Positions 46,879 to 59,116 of a stretch of DNA of 64,000 bases are shown here, one piece after another. Under the pieces are notes generated by a model that was not told the DNA's origin, did not search any database, and saw only the letters and a list, made by a program, of their open reading frames with translations. Each line of letters opens with the position of its first letter. The stretch's first letter is position 1. The position numbers and the translations under genes are program-made. Source of the DNA: Ophiodon elongatus (lineage: Eukaryota; Chordata; Actinopteri; Perciformes; Hexagrammidae); NCBI GenBank assembly GCA_016806645.1, contig JACSYO010002005.1, positions 1,686,001 through 1,750,000 of the forward strand, written 5' to 3'.

Positions 46879-49800
46879 CTGAAAAGAGGCAGAACATGTA
46901 AGTCACACTGCATTAGTTTGAAATTTTGGGAAAAACAATTATTGTCTTGCATGCGAAAAGTTAGATAAGAATATCAATATCACTCTTGTATCGTTACAGC
47001 TATCATATGCTTAGCTTAGCACAAAGACTGGAACCAGAGGTAAACAGCTGGGCGGGCTCTTTACAGAAATCTGTCTTGCAGCACCTCTAAAACTCATCAA
47101 TCATATCTTGTTTGTGCAATTTGCCAGGCATATGCTAGCTGTTTCCGCCTATATTAAGTCATTGTGCTAAGCTAAGCTTACCTGCTGCTTACACTAACTG
47201 TACAGATATGAGTGTTATCAATCTTCTCATTTAACTTTTAGCAAGGAAGCAAATTAGCTTATTTCCCAAAATGGCCAACTAATGCTTCAGATATGCAATT
47301 AAAGCAACCAACTCACAAAAAATAATCTCCCCTATTTAGAAAAATACAAAATGTACCTTTTTCTTTCTTCCCCTTTTGTTCCTTGTGAAAAATCTGCCCA
47401 TCCTTCTGAGTCCAGCGGAGTTTAAAGTCTGATAACCCATGTTTCTCCAGGTTAGCATGCAGCTGTAGAGAAAGAAATAAAGTGAAAATCATTACCCTAA
47501 AACCTTTAATACACATCTCCCTTTGCTCTCCATCCACTGAAGAACATAACGATGTAACTCAGAGATTTATTACTTTCCCGAAATTTTTCAATTGTATAAT
47601 TGTTTGTGTAAATTTAAATTTCTTTCATTTTTTTTAAAGCACAGGCACTTTGTCCAGTGTCCAGAATAAAATAAAATTAAAAAAAATAAAAAGTGTTTAT
47701 TTACTTCGATCGAAGCTGCAAATGTTAGTGAACAAGCTTACACCAAAACAAGGAGAATACCATCAGCTTACTATGATACTTTGGGGGTTTACCGGTTACT
47801 TTAGAAAAAGCCCTGTTCAGGACTAGCACATCCACTGTGTAGGAGCCAGTCCTGGATGCTCCTATAGGAGAGTTAAGCTAATGTCTGCTTCTCTGGGGAA
47901 GTTGAAACTCCAACAAACTCTTTAGAAAGTCTTGCTTACTGCTTACCTGTTCTAAAATCTGCTGCTGAATGGCGGGATCTCTCAGGTCGGCCTGAGACCG
48001 GAACTTTAACTTGAACGTTTGTTTCTGAGTTGAATAAACATTTTGACAGATGAAAAAGTTAGTCATGTTACAGCCAACATCCGACCACATTCCTGTGGTT
48101 GTGTTGACCGCGGCACAGGATTTCACCGTCTGCTCATCTTTGTAGGGTTGGTTCTCGTTCCAGTTAGTGAAGGTGTTGGGTGTCTGGTCGGACCAGTAAG
48201 CCCAGGTCTTTCTGTGGAGACCGATCCAGGTGAACATTGTCAGCAGTGAGTTGATGTTATTATTCTCAGACGCGTTCCTCACACTGGCGAGGTCTGTGTA
48301 ACTGGACCTACAGTATGTCTTAGCCTCGTACCAAGACATTAGGGTTTCCACTAAAATATACTTGGAAGGACCTTTTTCTGAAAGAAAACAGAGGAGAAAT
48401 GAAAGACAATAGGTTGGACTGTGGGTTGGCATTTTGCCATTAAGGTAAAAACATTTTTTTTTTTACAGTAGAGTCACCTTTGAAGTCTCCGCAGTAATTT
48501 CTTATTAAAAATAATTGGTATACAGCCCATAGGCTCAATTTAATAACAGAAATACTGAGTATAATTTTAGTGAAATTATAGAGTATTATTGTATATATTT
48601 ATATTATTGTAAAACACATTTTGTTGATGTTTTTGTATCATGTGAGACACATTTCTATAATTCCAATACAAAACTCAATCCAAGCATGAATTGAAGACGC
48701 TATATATAACTTGACTAAATCATTTTCAATACAAGCTGGCTGGAGAGAAAAGTGAGAAGTGACAGAGAATGGGAGAGGCAGTAAATACAGAGGGCGAGAG
48801 AGAAAACACAAGTGTGAATTTAATTTAACTTGAACATTTTAATAAAAAATTCTCAACATTTATTTTCTGATGTTTTGTGATCAATTTAACTTTAACCTGA
48901 TTCTCATGTATTACTGCATGACAGATATATTATACTACTGCCCATTTCAAAGCTTTTGTTAGCTAATTATTGCACTCCAAACACCTTAAAATGCAAAAAT
49001 AATTGGTGTGTGTGGGGAACTCAGTTTATGGACATCAGTATTTCCAAAACTTGACTTTTGACCATAAGTCAGGCAAAGTTACTGAGTTAATTTTAATATT
49101 AATAAAAAACATTTACAGTAATGCATTCAAACGTCATGCATATATCAAAATGCTACATGATAGATATTTGTAGTTGTTAGTGAGTAATTGTTATTGTAAA
49201 ATCTGTTCAGTGTTGTCGATAGGGTTGCAATGCCGTTACCACTTTGGTGTTATTAATCTTTGTAATTTACTGATAAATATCACATGAGCTGGAAACTGGT
49301 CAGAGTTTAAAACCAATATGTCCAATTATATGCACGCTTTTAATCTAACTTTTCTCCTTGCTTGATTCCCTAATGAATATTTTCTTTTCTTTGTGCTAAA
49401 ACTGTTATAAAGCAACATGCAACTGAACTCAGTAAAAATCTTTCTTACCATAATAGCAGACTGCAGCACGACGTCTTAACGAACACTTAATGTCATTCCA
49501 TTTCCCATTTTGTGACATCCCAGTGCAGGTCTCTTTGTGTTTCATATTGTTAGGATCATCTGTTTCCCAGTTACTGTACTCATTATTGAAGTCTGCATTT
49601 CCCAGTGCCCACTTCCATCCTGTCATGTTATCATGAAGCCCTATCCATGCGTAGTTTCCAAGGCCCTGCATTGAACTCAGCAGCCTGTCATTGTCGCTCT
49701 GATTCTCTACGGTGGCGAGGTCAGTGAACTTCTCTCTGCAGTAACTCTGAGCTTCGGTCCAGGTCTTCGACATCTTTACATAGTGGTACTTTCTGATGAC

Positions 49801-50028
49801 GCTGGTAGAGAGAGCAGTCAGCCCTGATGAATAAGGACTGTTTTTAATTTACACTCATTTATTCTACTGTAATACAACAACCATACAACAAATACAACCA
49901 TTGTTAAATGTATATAATTATCACTACTGTAAATATGTGTGTCTGATTCACTTCTTTATACACAACTTTCTCACACAATCATTTCTCTGACCTGAGAGAG
50001 TGAGCACAAACAGCAGTGACTTCTTCAT
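46865..50028 (-). CDS. Secreted two-CTLD C-type lectin, copy 2
   Basis: Tandem paralogue of the gene at 38701-41519. Exons (minus): 49992-50028, 49449-49823, 47947-48377, 47357-47462 and a 14-nt terminal exon 46865-46878; 963 nt, 320 residues. The first three exons have the same lengths as copy 1. The signal peptide is identical. CTLD1 keeps the full WND motif (W121-N122-D123) with DPN at 102-104, so it is the better candidate for calcium-dependent ligand binding. CTLD2 has QPY at 214-216 and WSD at 235-237. The tail has LEKHGLSDFKLRWTQKDG, ending KKEKGPVG if the small exon is used. Without that splice, exon 4 reads on to a stop at 47313. Secreted, no membrane segment. Ligand unknown; soluble fish CTLD proteins often act in innate recognition, but this is family-level inference. 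Confidence 0.85.
46915..47280. mobile_element. MITE in the last intron of lectin copy 2
   Basis: Long imperfect inverted repeats of about 80 bp. The left end AGTTTGAAATTTTGGGAAAA and the reverse complement of the right end, AGTTGGCCATTTTGGGAAAT, continue through GAAAAGTTAGAT/AAAAGTTAAATGAGAA. The middle has GCTTAGCACAAAGACTGGAA. A related truncated copy is in lectin copy 1 and a palindromic fragment is in FNDC5 intron 4. Confidence 0.75.
47357..47462 (-). CDS. Lectin copy 2, exon 4 (tail)
   Basis: 106 nt, phase 0 to 1. Acceptor TTTCTCTACAG|CTGCATG; donor GAAAAAG|GTACAT. It encodes LHANLEKHGLSDFKLRWTQK and DGQIFHKEQKGKKEK. Failure to splice would extend it in frame to a TGA ending at 47313. 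Confidence 0.75.
47947..48377 (-). CDS. Lectin copy 2, exon 3 (CTLD2 and start of tail)
   Basis: 431 nt, phase 1 to 0, same length as in copy 1. Differences from copy 1 concentrate at residues 205-219 (NTFTNWNENQPYKDE against SYFANWNENQPSKNK). The four cysteines, WIGLHRK and MWSDVGC are conserved. Confidence 0.9.
49449..49823 (-). CDS. Lectin copy 2, exon 2 (CTLD1)
   Basis: 375 nt, phase 1 to 1. Identical to copy 1 through most of the domain, then sharply different from residue 106 on: KETCTGMSQNGKWNDIKC against NETCTVMMSGGLWADKSC. The canonical WND motif is present here. Confidence 0.9.
49992..50028 (-). CDS. Lectin copy 2, exon 1 (signal peptide)
   Basis: 37 nt, identical to copy 1 exon 1; donor CTCTCAG|GTCAG. 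Confidence 0.85.
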
Positions 50029-50935
50029 CCTGGAAATATAAACATGTTACTTTTTGCTATTTGTTTTACAGGACAGAAAATATTTTTTTCCTAAAAGTAA
50101 AAATGCCTGAAATTCCGTAAAATGTACATAAACAAAGCCAAACAAAAGCAATTTTTCAAACAACAGTGCGTCATGATACTCTCTTTAGTTGTGGTTTTGA
50201 ATCCTTCATAAAAATCGAATCAAATGGGATCAATGATGAGGCACATTTGGGAAAAGCTTTAAAAGTTTTAAATCTATGAATGATATCTTAATTATTGGCA
50301 TATAAGGTGAAAATTGAATTACCTCAAACTTTACAACCAAATCGTCCATACATATGATAGATCTAATAATTGAATAGTGAGGTAAGCATATAAATCTCAA
50401 AGAAGAAGATAGAAAACATCATAGAAGGCAGAAGATCATTCGGCCTACCTGAGAAAGTCCCAGCTCTTGTCTCTCCACTTTGTTTCAACGCATCTCAAAC
50501 CTTTAGTGAGGATTCACTTACTTGTATTCACTTTGTCCCTCCGTCTCCAAGGTAATTATGCAAAGTTATGGTATTGATTTAATCCTGACTTTGGACGACA
50601 GTATTTAGAAACATTCAAATCAAGGTGGTGAAATTGAGCGTGTGACCTTGAACTCGGTCATGAAGAACTCAACGACCCAAAGGCATGAAAGCAACCGGTA
50701 TTAGTATAAAGAGTAGTTAACTCATATGAAAAAGTCAGTTTAGAGAATGTTTATCAAACCAGCACCTGCATATCTTGATGAGTTGGAGGGCTGGAGCCTG
50801 TCCCAGCATGCACTGGTGGAGGAAGACAGACAGATACCCAAAGAAGTCATTACAGAGCTTTTTGTTGATTAAGGAGTTTATACATTCACTTTGCTCATTG
50901 ATATAAACCTTCATTATGAACATTATTATTCACGT
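50029..50935 (-). promoter_or_regulatory. 5' region of lectin copy 2 (candidate UTR exon and promoter)
   Basis: Nearly identical to 41520-42415. Possible untranslated exon ends at 50449 (CTCAG|GTAGGCC). The ATG is preceded by TATATTTCCAG, an acceptor-like site. The promoter position is not resolved. Confidence 0.4.
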
Positions 50936-51305
50936 ATTTTAAAAGTAGCAATACTACAATGTTAATATAACATTACAAGTGAAAGCTTATAATGTTTTTT
51001 CAAAATATTTGTTTCGTGAAATTAAACTTATACGTCTATTTGTGCTTGTGGTTAATACTCACATACAATAATTTCCCACAAAATACCAAAATCCTAAGCC
51101 TCTGGTATGACATTTCCCAAATTGCAACGTTGACTGGGACACATATTTGGTTACTATCATTGGCTTAGGAAATACTAAAGAAATGATGTACAGGTCAAAC
51201 CAAACTCTTCATCTCACTGGTGATTCATTAACAGAGATTTACCTCTAATTTCCATGTGGTGAAAGGAAGCATGCGACTTTCTGCTCCAGAGTCATTCACA
51301 TTTGT

Positions 51306-52053
51306 AATGTAAGCAAACTAAAGATGACAAGTTTACAACCACTACAAGCACTGTAACTATAATCCTCTACATATATAAAGGAAAACAATTCATAATACTC
51401 ACCTGCTCTATATTAGCTCATGCCGTATATGCATCATACATACTGGACTGGCCTGTAATATCTTTACTTGGGCAGATAGTTTAAGTGACCTTTAACCTCC
51501 TGTTTAAAATCAACCATTCATCATTCAGCTGACAGCTTCCAGTTATGTATGGTCTCAATATCAAGGCTGAAGGGCGTTAAACAGATGGACGGAGCTATCT
51601 CCAAGGAGCAGTGGGCATCTGATGTGAGGTGTCATGTTTAACTGATTAACTAACTTAGAGCGCCCCCCAGTGATCACTCTGTGGCTCTGCTCTGTCCTGA
51701 CTGGCTCAATAGGGTTTTAGTTTTATCTAAAAAAATAAAGTTGTTTCTGTAGTGTTGAGCAGAATTATTTCCCTCTTGCCAATCAAGCATTTGTTTTGCA
51801 TTTTCAAGTTCATTCACTGTAATAAAATGCTACCAAATAAAAAAAAGGATGTGTTGATGCCTTCAAACTAATTACAAATCGGTCTCATGCAGCAAATCTC
51901 TTTAAATAATCTTATATTTTCTCTTAATTTTCTGTTAGGAGAACAAAAATAAGAGAAGATAAACATTCTTAACCATCCAAATTTGCTCGTCCCCAGGTAT
52001 GCTGAATGATGAATCCCACTTCATCATAAGTTAGAGGGGTGTGGCCAGTAAAT
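51306..52053. other. Intergenic DNA, nothing recognised
   Basis: AT-rich sequence outside the duplicated unit. No open frame or repeat with support. Confidence 0.5.
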
Positions 52054-52245
52054 CCTTTTCACAGCAGCCATTTTGTCATTTCATTGCAGGGTAAACAGAG
52101 GTGTAATTGATCAAATTAATTATGGCTCCACTCTTTTTAGTGTGTCACAGTCATTCCAGTGAGCCAGCATGCAGAAAACCAGGGCCATGATTAATGTTAT
52201 TAATTACCCTGCAATGTCGTGTCAAAAAGGTTGCTGTGAAAAGGG
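52054..52245. mobile_element. 192-bp MITE with about 40-bp terminal inverted repeats
   Basis: The left end CCTTTTCACAGCAGCCATTT, then GCAGGGTAA, and the reverse complement of the right end, CCCTTTTCACAGCAACCTTT, then GCAGGGTAA, match over roughly 40 bases with few mismatches. No coding capacity. No certain target duplication. Confidence 0.75.
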
Positions 52246-52920
52246 CATATTGTTTACCATTCGCTGACGATGCCCCTTAAACCCTATATAAGGGCAGGTG
52301 TTGTGCCATGTGCCAATAAAGAATTGGAGAGACGCCACCAAAAAAGGGCTGTAAGAGGAAGAACTTCAGCAGTAGTGAAACTGAAGGCCTGTTAAATAAA
52401 CCCTAACAAAGCAAACGAGGGATTTTCGAGAGCGTCAGTACTGGCGTTACTCCTGGAGATCTGAAACAGTTTCAGCCGCCATTTATCTGTCTCATCAAAT
52501 CGATGTCAAAACACAATGTTACGGCCTGAATGTCCAAAGCGTCTCAGAGCAGTGTTCAGAACCTTAATGCGCAATATATAAGGGCTTTTATGGTCGTCAT
52601 CGTTGGGACCATTGGATATTTCTTTAGCCCATGAATTTAATAATCCAATATTATAATAAATAAGATTTTATGATGTGCATGTTTTTTCTTTTTTTTTATT
52701 CCTAAAAAATTTAAAACTTTGCTTGCGTTCAATCTCAAAATGTTCTCTTTCCTAAAAGAAGAACAAAAAATAAGAAGAATCCCAGAAATCAATGGGTACA
52801 GATACCCATACAGGTCAAAACACAGCTATTTGACATTTTTGGAGAGTTCAGAAGTCTGCCAACCCCCGAATGAACGATGCTGGTTCGGTACGTATTAAGT
52901 GTTTGTGTCTGAATTTGGAT

Positions 52921-52937
52921 GTGTGTGTGTGTGTGTG

Positions 52938-53002
<65 letters not shown>
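52921..53002. repeat. (GT)n microsatellite
   Basis: Long dinucleotide array with one GTGCGT interruption. Confidence 0.98.
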
Positions 53003-53005
<3 letters not shown>

Positions 53006-54429
53006 ACAGTTGGAAACAGAGATAATGACATATTTTAAGGTGTATTGTTCATTCAAATGTACTTCAGCACTAAATGCAAATAATTCACATTTACATTTGA
53101 TACACTTGTGTGATGTGCACTCTTCATTTTAATCCGACACCAGATGGCGATGTTGCCTTCAAGATTCATGACCATTCCACAGCCACATTCCCCTCTTCCT
53201 CCTCCTCTTCCTCCTCCAGCTCGGTGGATCTGGCGCGACAGTCGGATCCTCTCGCCATGCCGGTCACGCCCCACACAGATAGCAGCCTATTCCTCCAACA
53301 CACACACACACACACACACAGACGCACACCATCACATCTCTCATAAACACTGACACACATGTGCATGTGCATACTGTATGTGCACACATCCACATTGTCT
53401 GCCTGTATTTTAACCCCCCAACTTCAATTCATATCCAAGCACTACACCAAGCTGCAGCTTTTTATACGTCTTTCTTTCAATAAAGTTAAAAGCCTCCCAT
53501 CACATCACATCGTCTCTAAGCTAAATGGTGAGACATCAGCCCACTCCATTCTATTTTTAACCATTATTACAGTCATCAGTGAGTGAAAGGCTCGATGGCA
53601 GCTACACAGAGCTCAGGTGTAAAACAGACTGATTCATTGTAATTGATCTGCCAATTGAAACTGAAAATGACTGTAACCCGGTAAGCACACTAGATACATT
53701 TAGATGCATTGAATTTTGATTACTCTTACACTGATAACCACGTTTCCCCAGATGTAGCATTCCTCATTAAGGGAAACCAAAGCGTAGAAACAGTAAATTA
53801 ACACACACGATTAAGAATATATATTTTTTTCAATTGTAGAAAAACAATGGTCCCTAAAATGCCACACCAGGACAGTAAGACCTTGTGACGTGCACAACAA
53901 CATCTCCACCGTGGCAAGACGAGACGTAAAAGCTGTCCTTATTTTTGAATTAGCTGTAACTGTGCTTGTCTGTCTACTAAAAAGCATATCTCACTCCACC
54001 AAAGGAAACAAGGGGGGGGGGGGGGGTGCAGTACGCTGTACAGTGTTAAGCCCGGATGTGTCTGAGAGTGTAAACTGGGATCATTCACTACTATGGTTTC
54101 GCTGTTGTGTCAATAAAGTGCCCACAATGGCAGCAGGAAGAGCTTGGTTATTTATTGACAAAAATGCCATTACACACACGTACACACAAGTACAGACACA
54201 CACATACACACACATTAAAGCACCATCTCCCTACGTGTGGGAGACAGAGAGACCATCACCATGGAAACAAACGTCATGTAGCCTCGTCTCCCACCATCCA
54301 CCACCACCACCCCCCTCCCCAATATGAACTCACCCCCACTTCTCTCTCTCGCTGTTGCTGCCTGTCTACATGCTTCTCCAGTTCTCCTCCTCTGTTTCAC
54401 ATTCCCAATGCCATCCATCTTCCCAAAAT

Positions 54430-54433
<4 letters not shown>

Positions 54434-54511
<78 letters not shown>
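54434..54511. repeat. (CT)n microsatellite
   Basis: Long array with one TTTCG interruption. Confidence 0.98.
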
Positions 54512-54515
<4 letters not shown>

Positions 54516-54615
54516 GCCACTTCTTTTTTTCATAACATTTCACCAAATCTATCTATTATATGTTAATTTCTCCTTCTATGCCATGTTTTATCTTTTTCCA
54601 ATAGAGGATAACCCC

Positions 54616-54618
<3 letters not shown>

Positions 54619-54709
<91 letters not shown>
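54619..54709. repeat. (GT)n microsatellite, longest in the window
   Basis: About 45 uninterrupted TG units. Confidence 0.98.
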
Positions 54710-54710
<1 letters not shown>

Positions 54711-56320
54711 TAAGCGACAGAAAGTGAGAGTTAAAATTCAAGAGAGAAGGCGAGTATGGGGGATGGGTTGCTAAGGCAGACTACGGCGATATGAATTTCC
54801 AAAATGTACCACACATCCACCACAGAAGAAATTGCCTCTTTCTCTCTTATTCTATTGACTTCATTGATTTACTGATCAATGTTCCATACATAATTAGATT
54901 ATCCATGATTAGCTTTGAAAATGTGTATAAAACAGAACATGGTGGTGGTAGTGGTGCCTTCTTTTCCCCAGCTTTCTTCAGTTCCTCTTGCTGGTCCCCA
55001 CAGCATGCTGGGAGATGTAGTCTCCTGCCCGCTATGTTGAGCCTTCAATGGGAGATTTCCATGTGCACCTCAACTGGCTCTTTAACTACTGGCCCAATTT
55101 GCATGTTTCTTGGTCCAGTGTGGATGGGCCAAGAGGAACCCATTCATGTTGGAGTGGGTTGGCCTGGTGATGGCCAGTTTAAAGTTTTAAAGCTACTACA
55201 AGGAACTTTCATTTTGCGTTAATTTTGGCGGCCCCTGTGGACGAAAGTGGTAGTGCTTCCGAGCACCAGATTCCTTTTAGAAATCCTCTAATTTTACTGC
55301 AGCAGGGGTCTGAAAGTCTGCTCCGCGCAGTCCTGGTTCTGGTTCCCCCCGTGCCTCTCTCCCTTCCAGCGGTCTCAGCAGTACCACCTGGACCCTCCAG
55401 CAGTGTGGTGCCGGACGCGAAGCTCTCCTCCTTCCGTCGGAGCTCCCTGCAGGTCTGGCGGCTCCACTGGAATTTTTTTCCCAACCATCCATACAAAATA
55501 TCATCTTTTTGGAAAGAGGAATTTCTACAATCTAAATGCATGAAAATAATGAAATAATGAGTAGTCGCCTCAGCAATATTACTGGACTCAATCGAGCTTC
55601 TGTGGCAAGAGATTCCATCTGTGTATGTATATAGTTTAGTGATATATATATATATATATATTGATATGTGACAATCCAATGTGACCGTAAGTCCTCAAAG
55701 AGCTTATATTGTCAGTTGTTACCAGGTTAAACATGCAAAGACCGACCAGTACATTGAGGGCTTTACTTTACTTCCAGGTTACCAGTTGTAGCTGAGGACT
55801 TAACTAATATTCAGTGTCATAATCCATTTGTCAGTGTTATCGCTACCACCTGTGCTTTTCACGTCATAGTGGGAAAAGCACAGGTGTAAGAGGAAACAAT
55901 GAAGGCTCTGTCGAGTGCCCAAGTAAAACATGCAAGTGAACCGGTATACACAACACTGGGGTTCTGGAACTGGATTGCAGCCATGATGAATGTTATTAAC
56001 TGTGGTACACCTGTGGTTCTCCTGTTGTTAATGTTATGTCAAAATGTCCGATTAGAAAAAAGGAGGGGAGTTCCATTGCCATGTTGAATGAGGCTGATTT
56101 CATGCAATGAAGCGAACAGTAGCTGTCCCAATAATATGAAACAGTTACAAGGTACAGATAGTATACTTTGCGCAAACGTCTCCCAAACTATCATGGTAAC
56201 GTCCCATTTAGATTCCAACTAAAAGGTCTCACACAGTTGTTTTTTTATTGCTCTGCTGAAATCACGTCATGTCACCAAACTCCATGCACTAACGGATAAT
56301 GTGCAGTGTGACCGGGTGTG

Positions 56321-56796
56321 TTAAAGGAACAGTGTGTAACATTTCAGGGGATCTATTGGCAGAAATGGAAAACAATATTAAAGGGAAGGTTTTGAGAGAC
56401 CTGCCAGAGTACGCTTGTTTTTTTAATTATCCAACCCAAAGACCCAGAACAGTGTTGCCAACTCTCATCCAAAGATAGTAGCTAGCAGCACTAGCTCCAA
56501 AGGTTGCTAAATCGAGCAAGAAAGTTGCCATGTGGGCAACACTGACAGCCCTTCCTTTCAGGCGTCCCTCCAAAGCCACTCCCCCGTGATAATCATAATT
56601 AACATAAACTTAGCCGCTGTGTTTCTACAGTAGCCCAGAACGGACAAACCAAACGCTGGTTCTAGTAATGGCCGCTCACGTCTTTGCCTCGACCCCTGTA
56701 GTTTCCCAACACGCTTGGCACACTTCAGATTTCAGTTGGTTGCAATCTGCAACCTCGCCGCTAGGTGTCGCCAAATCCCACACACTGCACCTTTAA
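56321..56796. mobile_element. 476-bp MITE with terminal inverted repeats
   Basis: The left end TTAAAGGAACAGTGTGTAAC and the reverse complement of the right end, TTAAAGGTGCAGTGTGTGGG, are clear inverted repeats. Internal words GGTTGCAATCTGCAACCTC and CTAGGTGTCGCC are shared with the truncated copy at 23635-23773. No protein encoded. I recognise the family as abundant in teleosts; superfamily unassigned. Confidence 0.8.
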
Positions 56797-58026
56797 GATT
56801 GGGAACAAAAAGGGGAATTTCCTTGTTGTGTCTGAGGTGTTTTTGATATTGATGATCTGAAGGACATGCCCACACTCATTTACCGTGACTCTGTATTAAG
56901 TGATGTCCTGTTATGTTATGATGATATGAGGTTTACTATGGTTTTCATTTGCATAGCAGCACATCATTCATCTAAACTGCTTACCTTTGACTATAGTACA
57001 AGCCATGATTACTGTACATCCTGCAACATTACTTCCTGTGCATTGATCAGTTGAGGAGTGTTATTATTATTTTTTTACCGTCACGACAGGAAGCGTATTT
57101 GAGTAGTGAATCAAATCAAAATGAAAAGATTCTTGAAGTCATGATGACATCTTGCTGAAACTCATTGAAATATCCCTCTTGGTGATTCAGAAATGTACAA
57201 AAGCATAATTACACCATGAGCTGTGTTGGTAAAATGTAACCTTGTGATGTAATACATTGTTACAACAACCACAATATTCTGTTGGTTATTTTCGACTGCC
57301 AATATGCTAATGAAGCCCATCTGTTGCGTCGATATTTTTGTCCAAAAACAAAGCGTCGTTTGTGTCTCTGCTGAAAACCAGATTAATGAAACACTTTCTG
57401 TTCGCAGCTCAGACAGGTTTAACGACAAACTGATTATTGCATAAATCAGTAAACATTGACAAAGTGATTATTGATTGGTACTCAAAGAGCATCACAAAAC
57501 TAGGCTGACCTTAATCTGGCTGAATGTTCCCTCATTCACTCTTTTTTAGAAACACATTATTGGATTTTGACCTTGCAGTTATTATTACCATCTGCAACAA
57601 TCCTCTGGAGTGAAGATATTCTGATAAAAACTACCACCAAGGACAACTTTAGTCACGACAAGGAACCAACCTGCTCCTCTCTCGCTCTCTCTGACCTGCT
57701 CATCTTAATGCTCGGGTCTGAGCTTCCTGATCCATCACAGTTCACAATAAAGGCCATCGCTACCCTCTGGCTCTCCACTTTCATCTGTGTTTTCACCTTC
57801 TCTCTCTCTCTCTCCATCACACTCCACCTTGCTTTCATCTCCACTCCCTGAAGGTTAGAGGGAATCAAGCAGAGGAATGGAGGAGTGAAGAGACAGATGA
57901 TGGGGGGGATGAGTCCATCATCATACAGTCAAAAACATACTCACCTATTTTTATACAAAGTAGCATCAGAGTTGTATTTTTTTCGGTGGAGAAGAAACAA
58001 CAATTAAATCAATTCTCCAATGTGGC

Positions 58027-58028
<2 letters not shown>

Positions 58029-58076
<48 letters not shown>

Positions 58077-58170
58077 GTACATACGACACATGCATATATA
58101 TATATATACATATATAAATATATATACATGTACATACAGACACATGTATATGTATATATATATATATATA
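58029..58170. repeat. (AT)n and AT/ACATGT-rich palindromic tract
   Basis: A pure AT array (58029-58070) is followed by two similar blocks containing ACATGTACATACxxACACATG and more AT runs. The tract is strongly self-complementary. Confidence 0.9.
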
Positions 58171-58647
58171 ACATACACAGACAGAATGGTTGTTTGCATG
58201 TTTACTCTGTTGGCAACGTTACTTTCACGCAAAGATAATTAATGCAATACATCAAGTCCCTCGAGTTTTTTTTACATGTGTGTGGTGTGACACGGGATCC
58301 TGGGCTTTCTGAATAGATTAGCTCATAAGGAATGTGTGACAGACCGCCAGTGGACACACAAATGATCCTCGGATTGATTAGTTCTCTCTGGCCCTTTGCT
58401 AACTTTTCTAGACTTCCACTCAGGTGACACGTCTTTCTCTGTTTTTCGACTTGATATTTAACTTATATCAAAATCACCGAGGCCTTCTTTTACAAATTAA
58501 GACGGCCTTTCTTTGATGTGTTAACTTGACATGCGTCTTTACCTTAAAGCCGCACGGAACAATATTTTGAATGAAAAAAAGTCTTATGTAAAAGCGTCGC
58601 TCATAAACCCACAAAATGATTATCATACAGATGTACTGTACGGTTCC

Positions 58648-58649
<2 letters not shown>

Positions 58650-58696
<47 letters not shown>
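58650..58696. repeat. (CA)n microsatellite
   Basis: Nearly perfect dinucleotide array. Confidence 0.98.
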
Positions 58697-58701
<5 letters not shown>

Positions 58702-59052
58702 ACCTTTCCAATGGAAATGATAATTCTTGTAACTTCTAACAAGCAGGCCCACTTCACTAACACATTTTCACCCCAATGCGTCACACATCGCAGCCTGGTC
58801 AGTGGCTCTAGCTTCAAACTGATGCTCTTTGTAGCCCGACGTGTCAATATACGCTCGTTACATGCATGGTGTCTTTTCACAACACAGACAGCAGCAGTCT
58901 TCTGGCAGTCTTCTGTGTGTGTTTGTCCCATCCACCTCTCTTTCCACCCATATACCGCGTGGACTATCTCACACTTTATACTACTTCAGTTGCTCTGAGG
59001 GTGTAATAAGAACGCGGTGTGTTTACATTGGAGATGTAAACCTGGTGCGCCG

Positions 59053-59054
<2 letters not shown>

Positions 59055-59111
<57 letters not shown>
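59055..59111. repeat. (CA)n microsatellite
   Basis: Perfect dinucleotide array. Confidence 0.98.

Positions 59112-59116
<5 letters not shown>

Larger units (their letters stand above)
46500..51305. repeat. Tandem duplicated unit B (lectin copy 2)
   Basis: Partner of 38100-42870. It contains a complete MITE and the last splice donor that unit A has lost. It lacks the GTAAAGGATCT-family insert found upstream of copy 1. Confidence 0.85.
52246..56320. other. Intergenic, microsatellite-rich, no gene supported
   Basis: Holds (GT)n 52921-53002, (CA)n at about 53297-53321, a G-run at 54012-54027, (CT)n 54434-54511, (GT)n 54619-54709 and (AT)n at about 55640-55661. 55185-55560 (TTAAAGCTACTACAAGGAAC, GGCGGCCCCTGTGG) resembles a teleost non-autonomous repeat, but no second copy is in the window. 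Long frames are translations of the arrays. Confidence 0.5.

Noticed and set aside
54355..54774. Long frames across the (CT)n and (GT)n arrays
   Set aside because: Dinucleotide arrays are open in all frames; such frames are artefacts, as are those at 12.7, 19.6, 29.0, 53.0, 58.5, 59.0 and 62.3 kb.
57567..57851. 94-codon plus-strand frame with hydrophobic C-terminus
   Set aside because: The hydrophobic part is encoded by CTCTCT-rich DNA. No homology recognised and no splice evidence.
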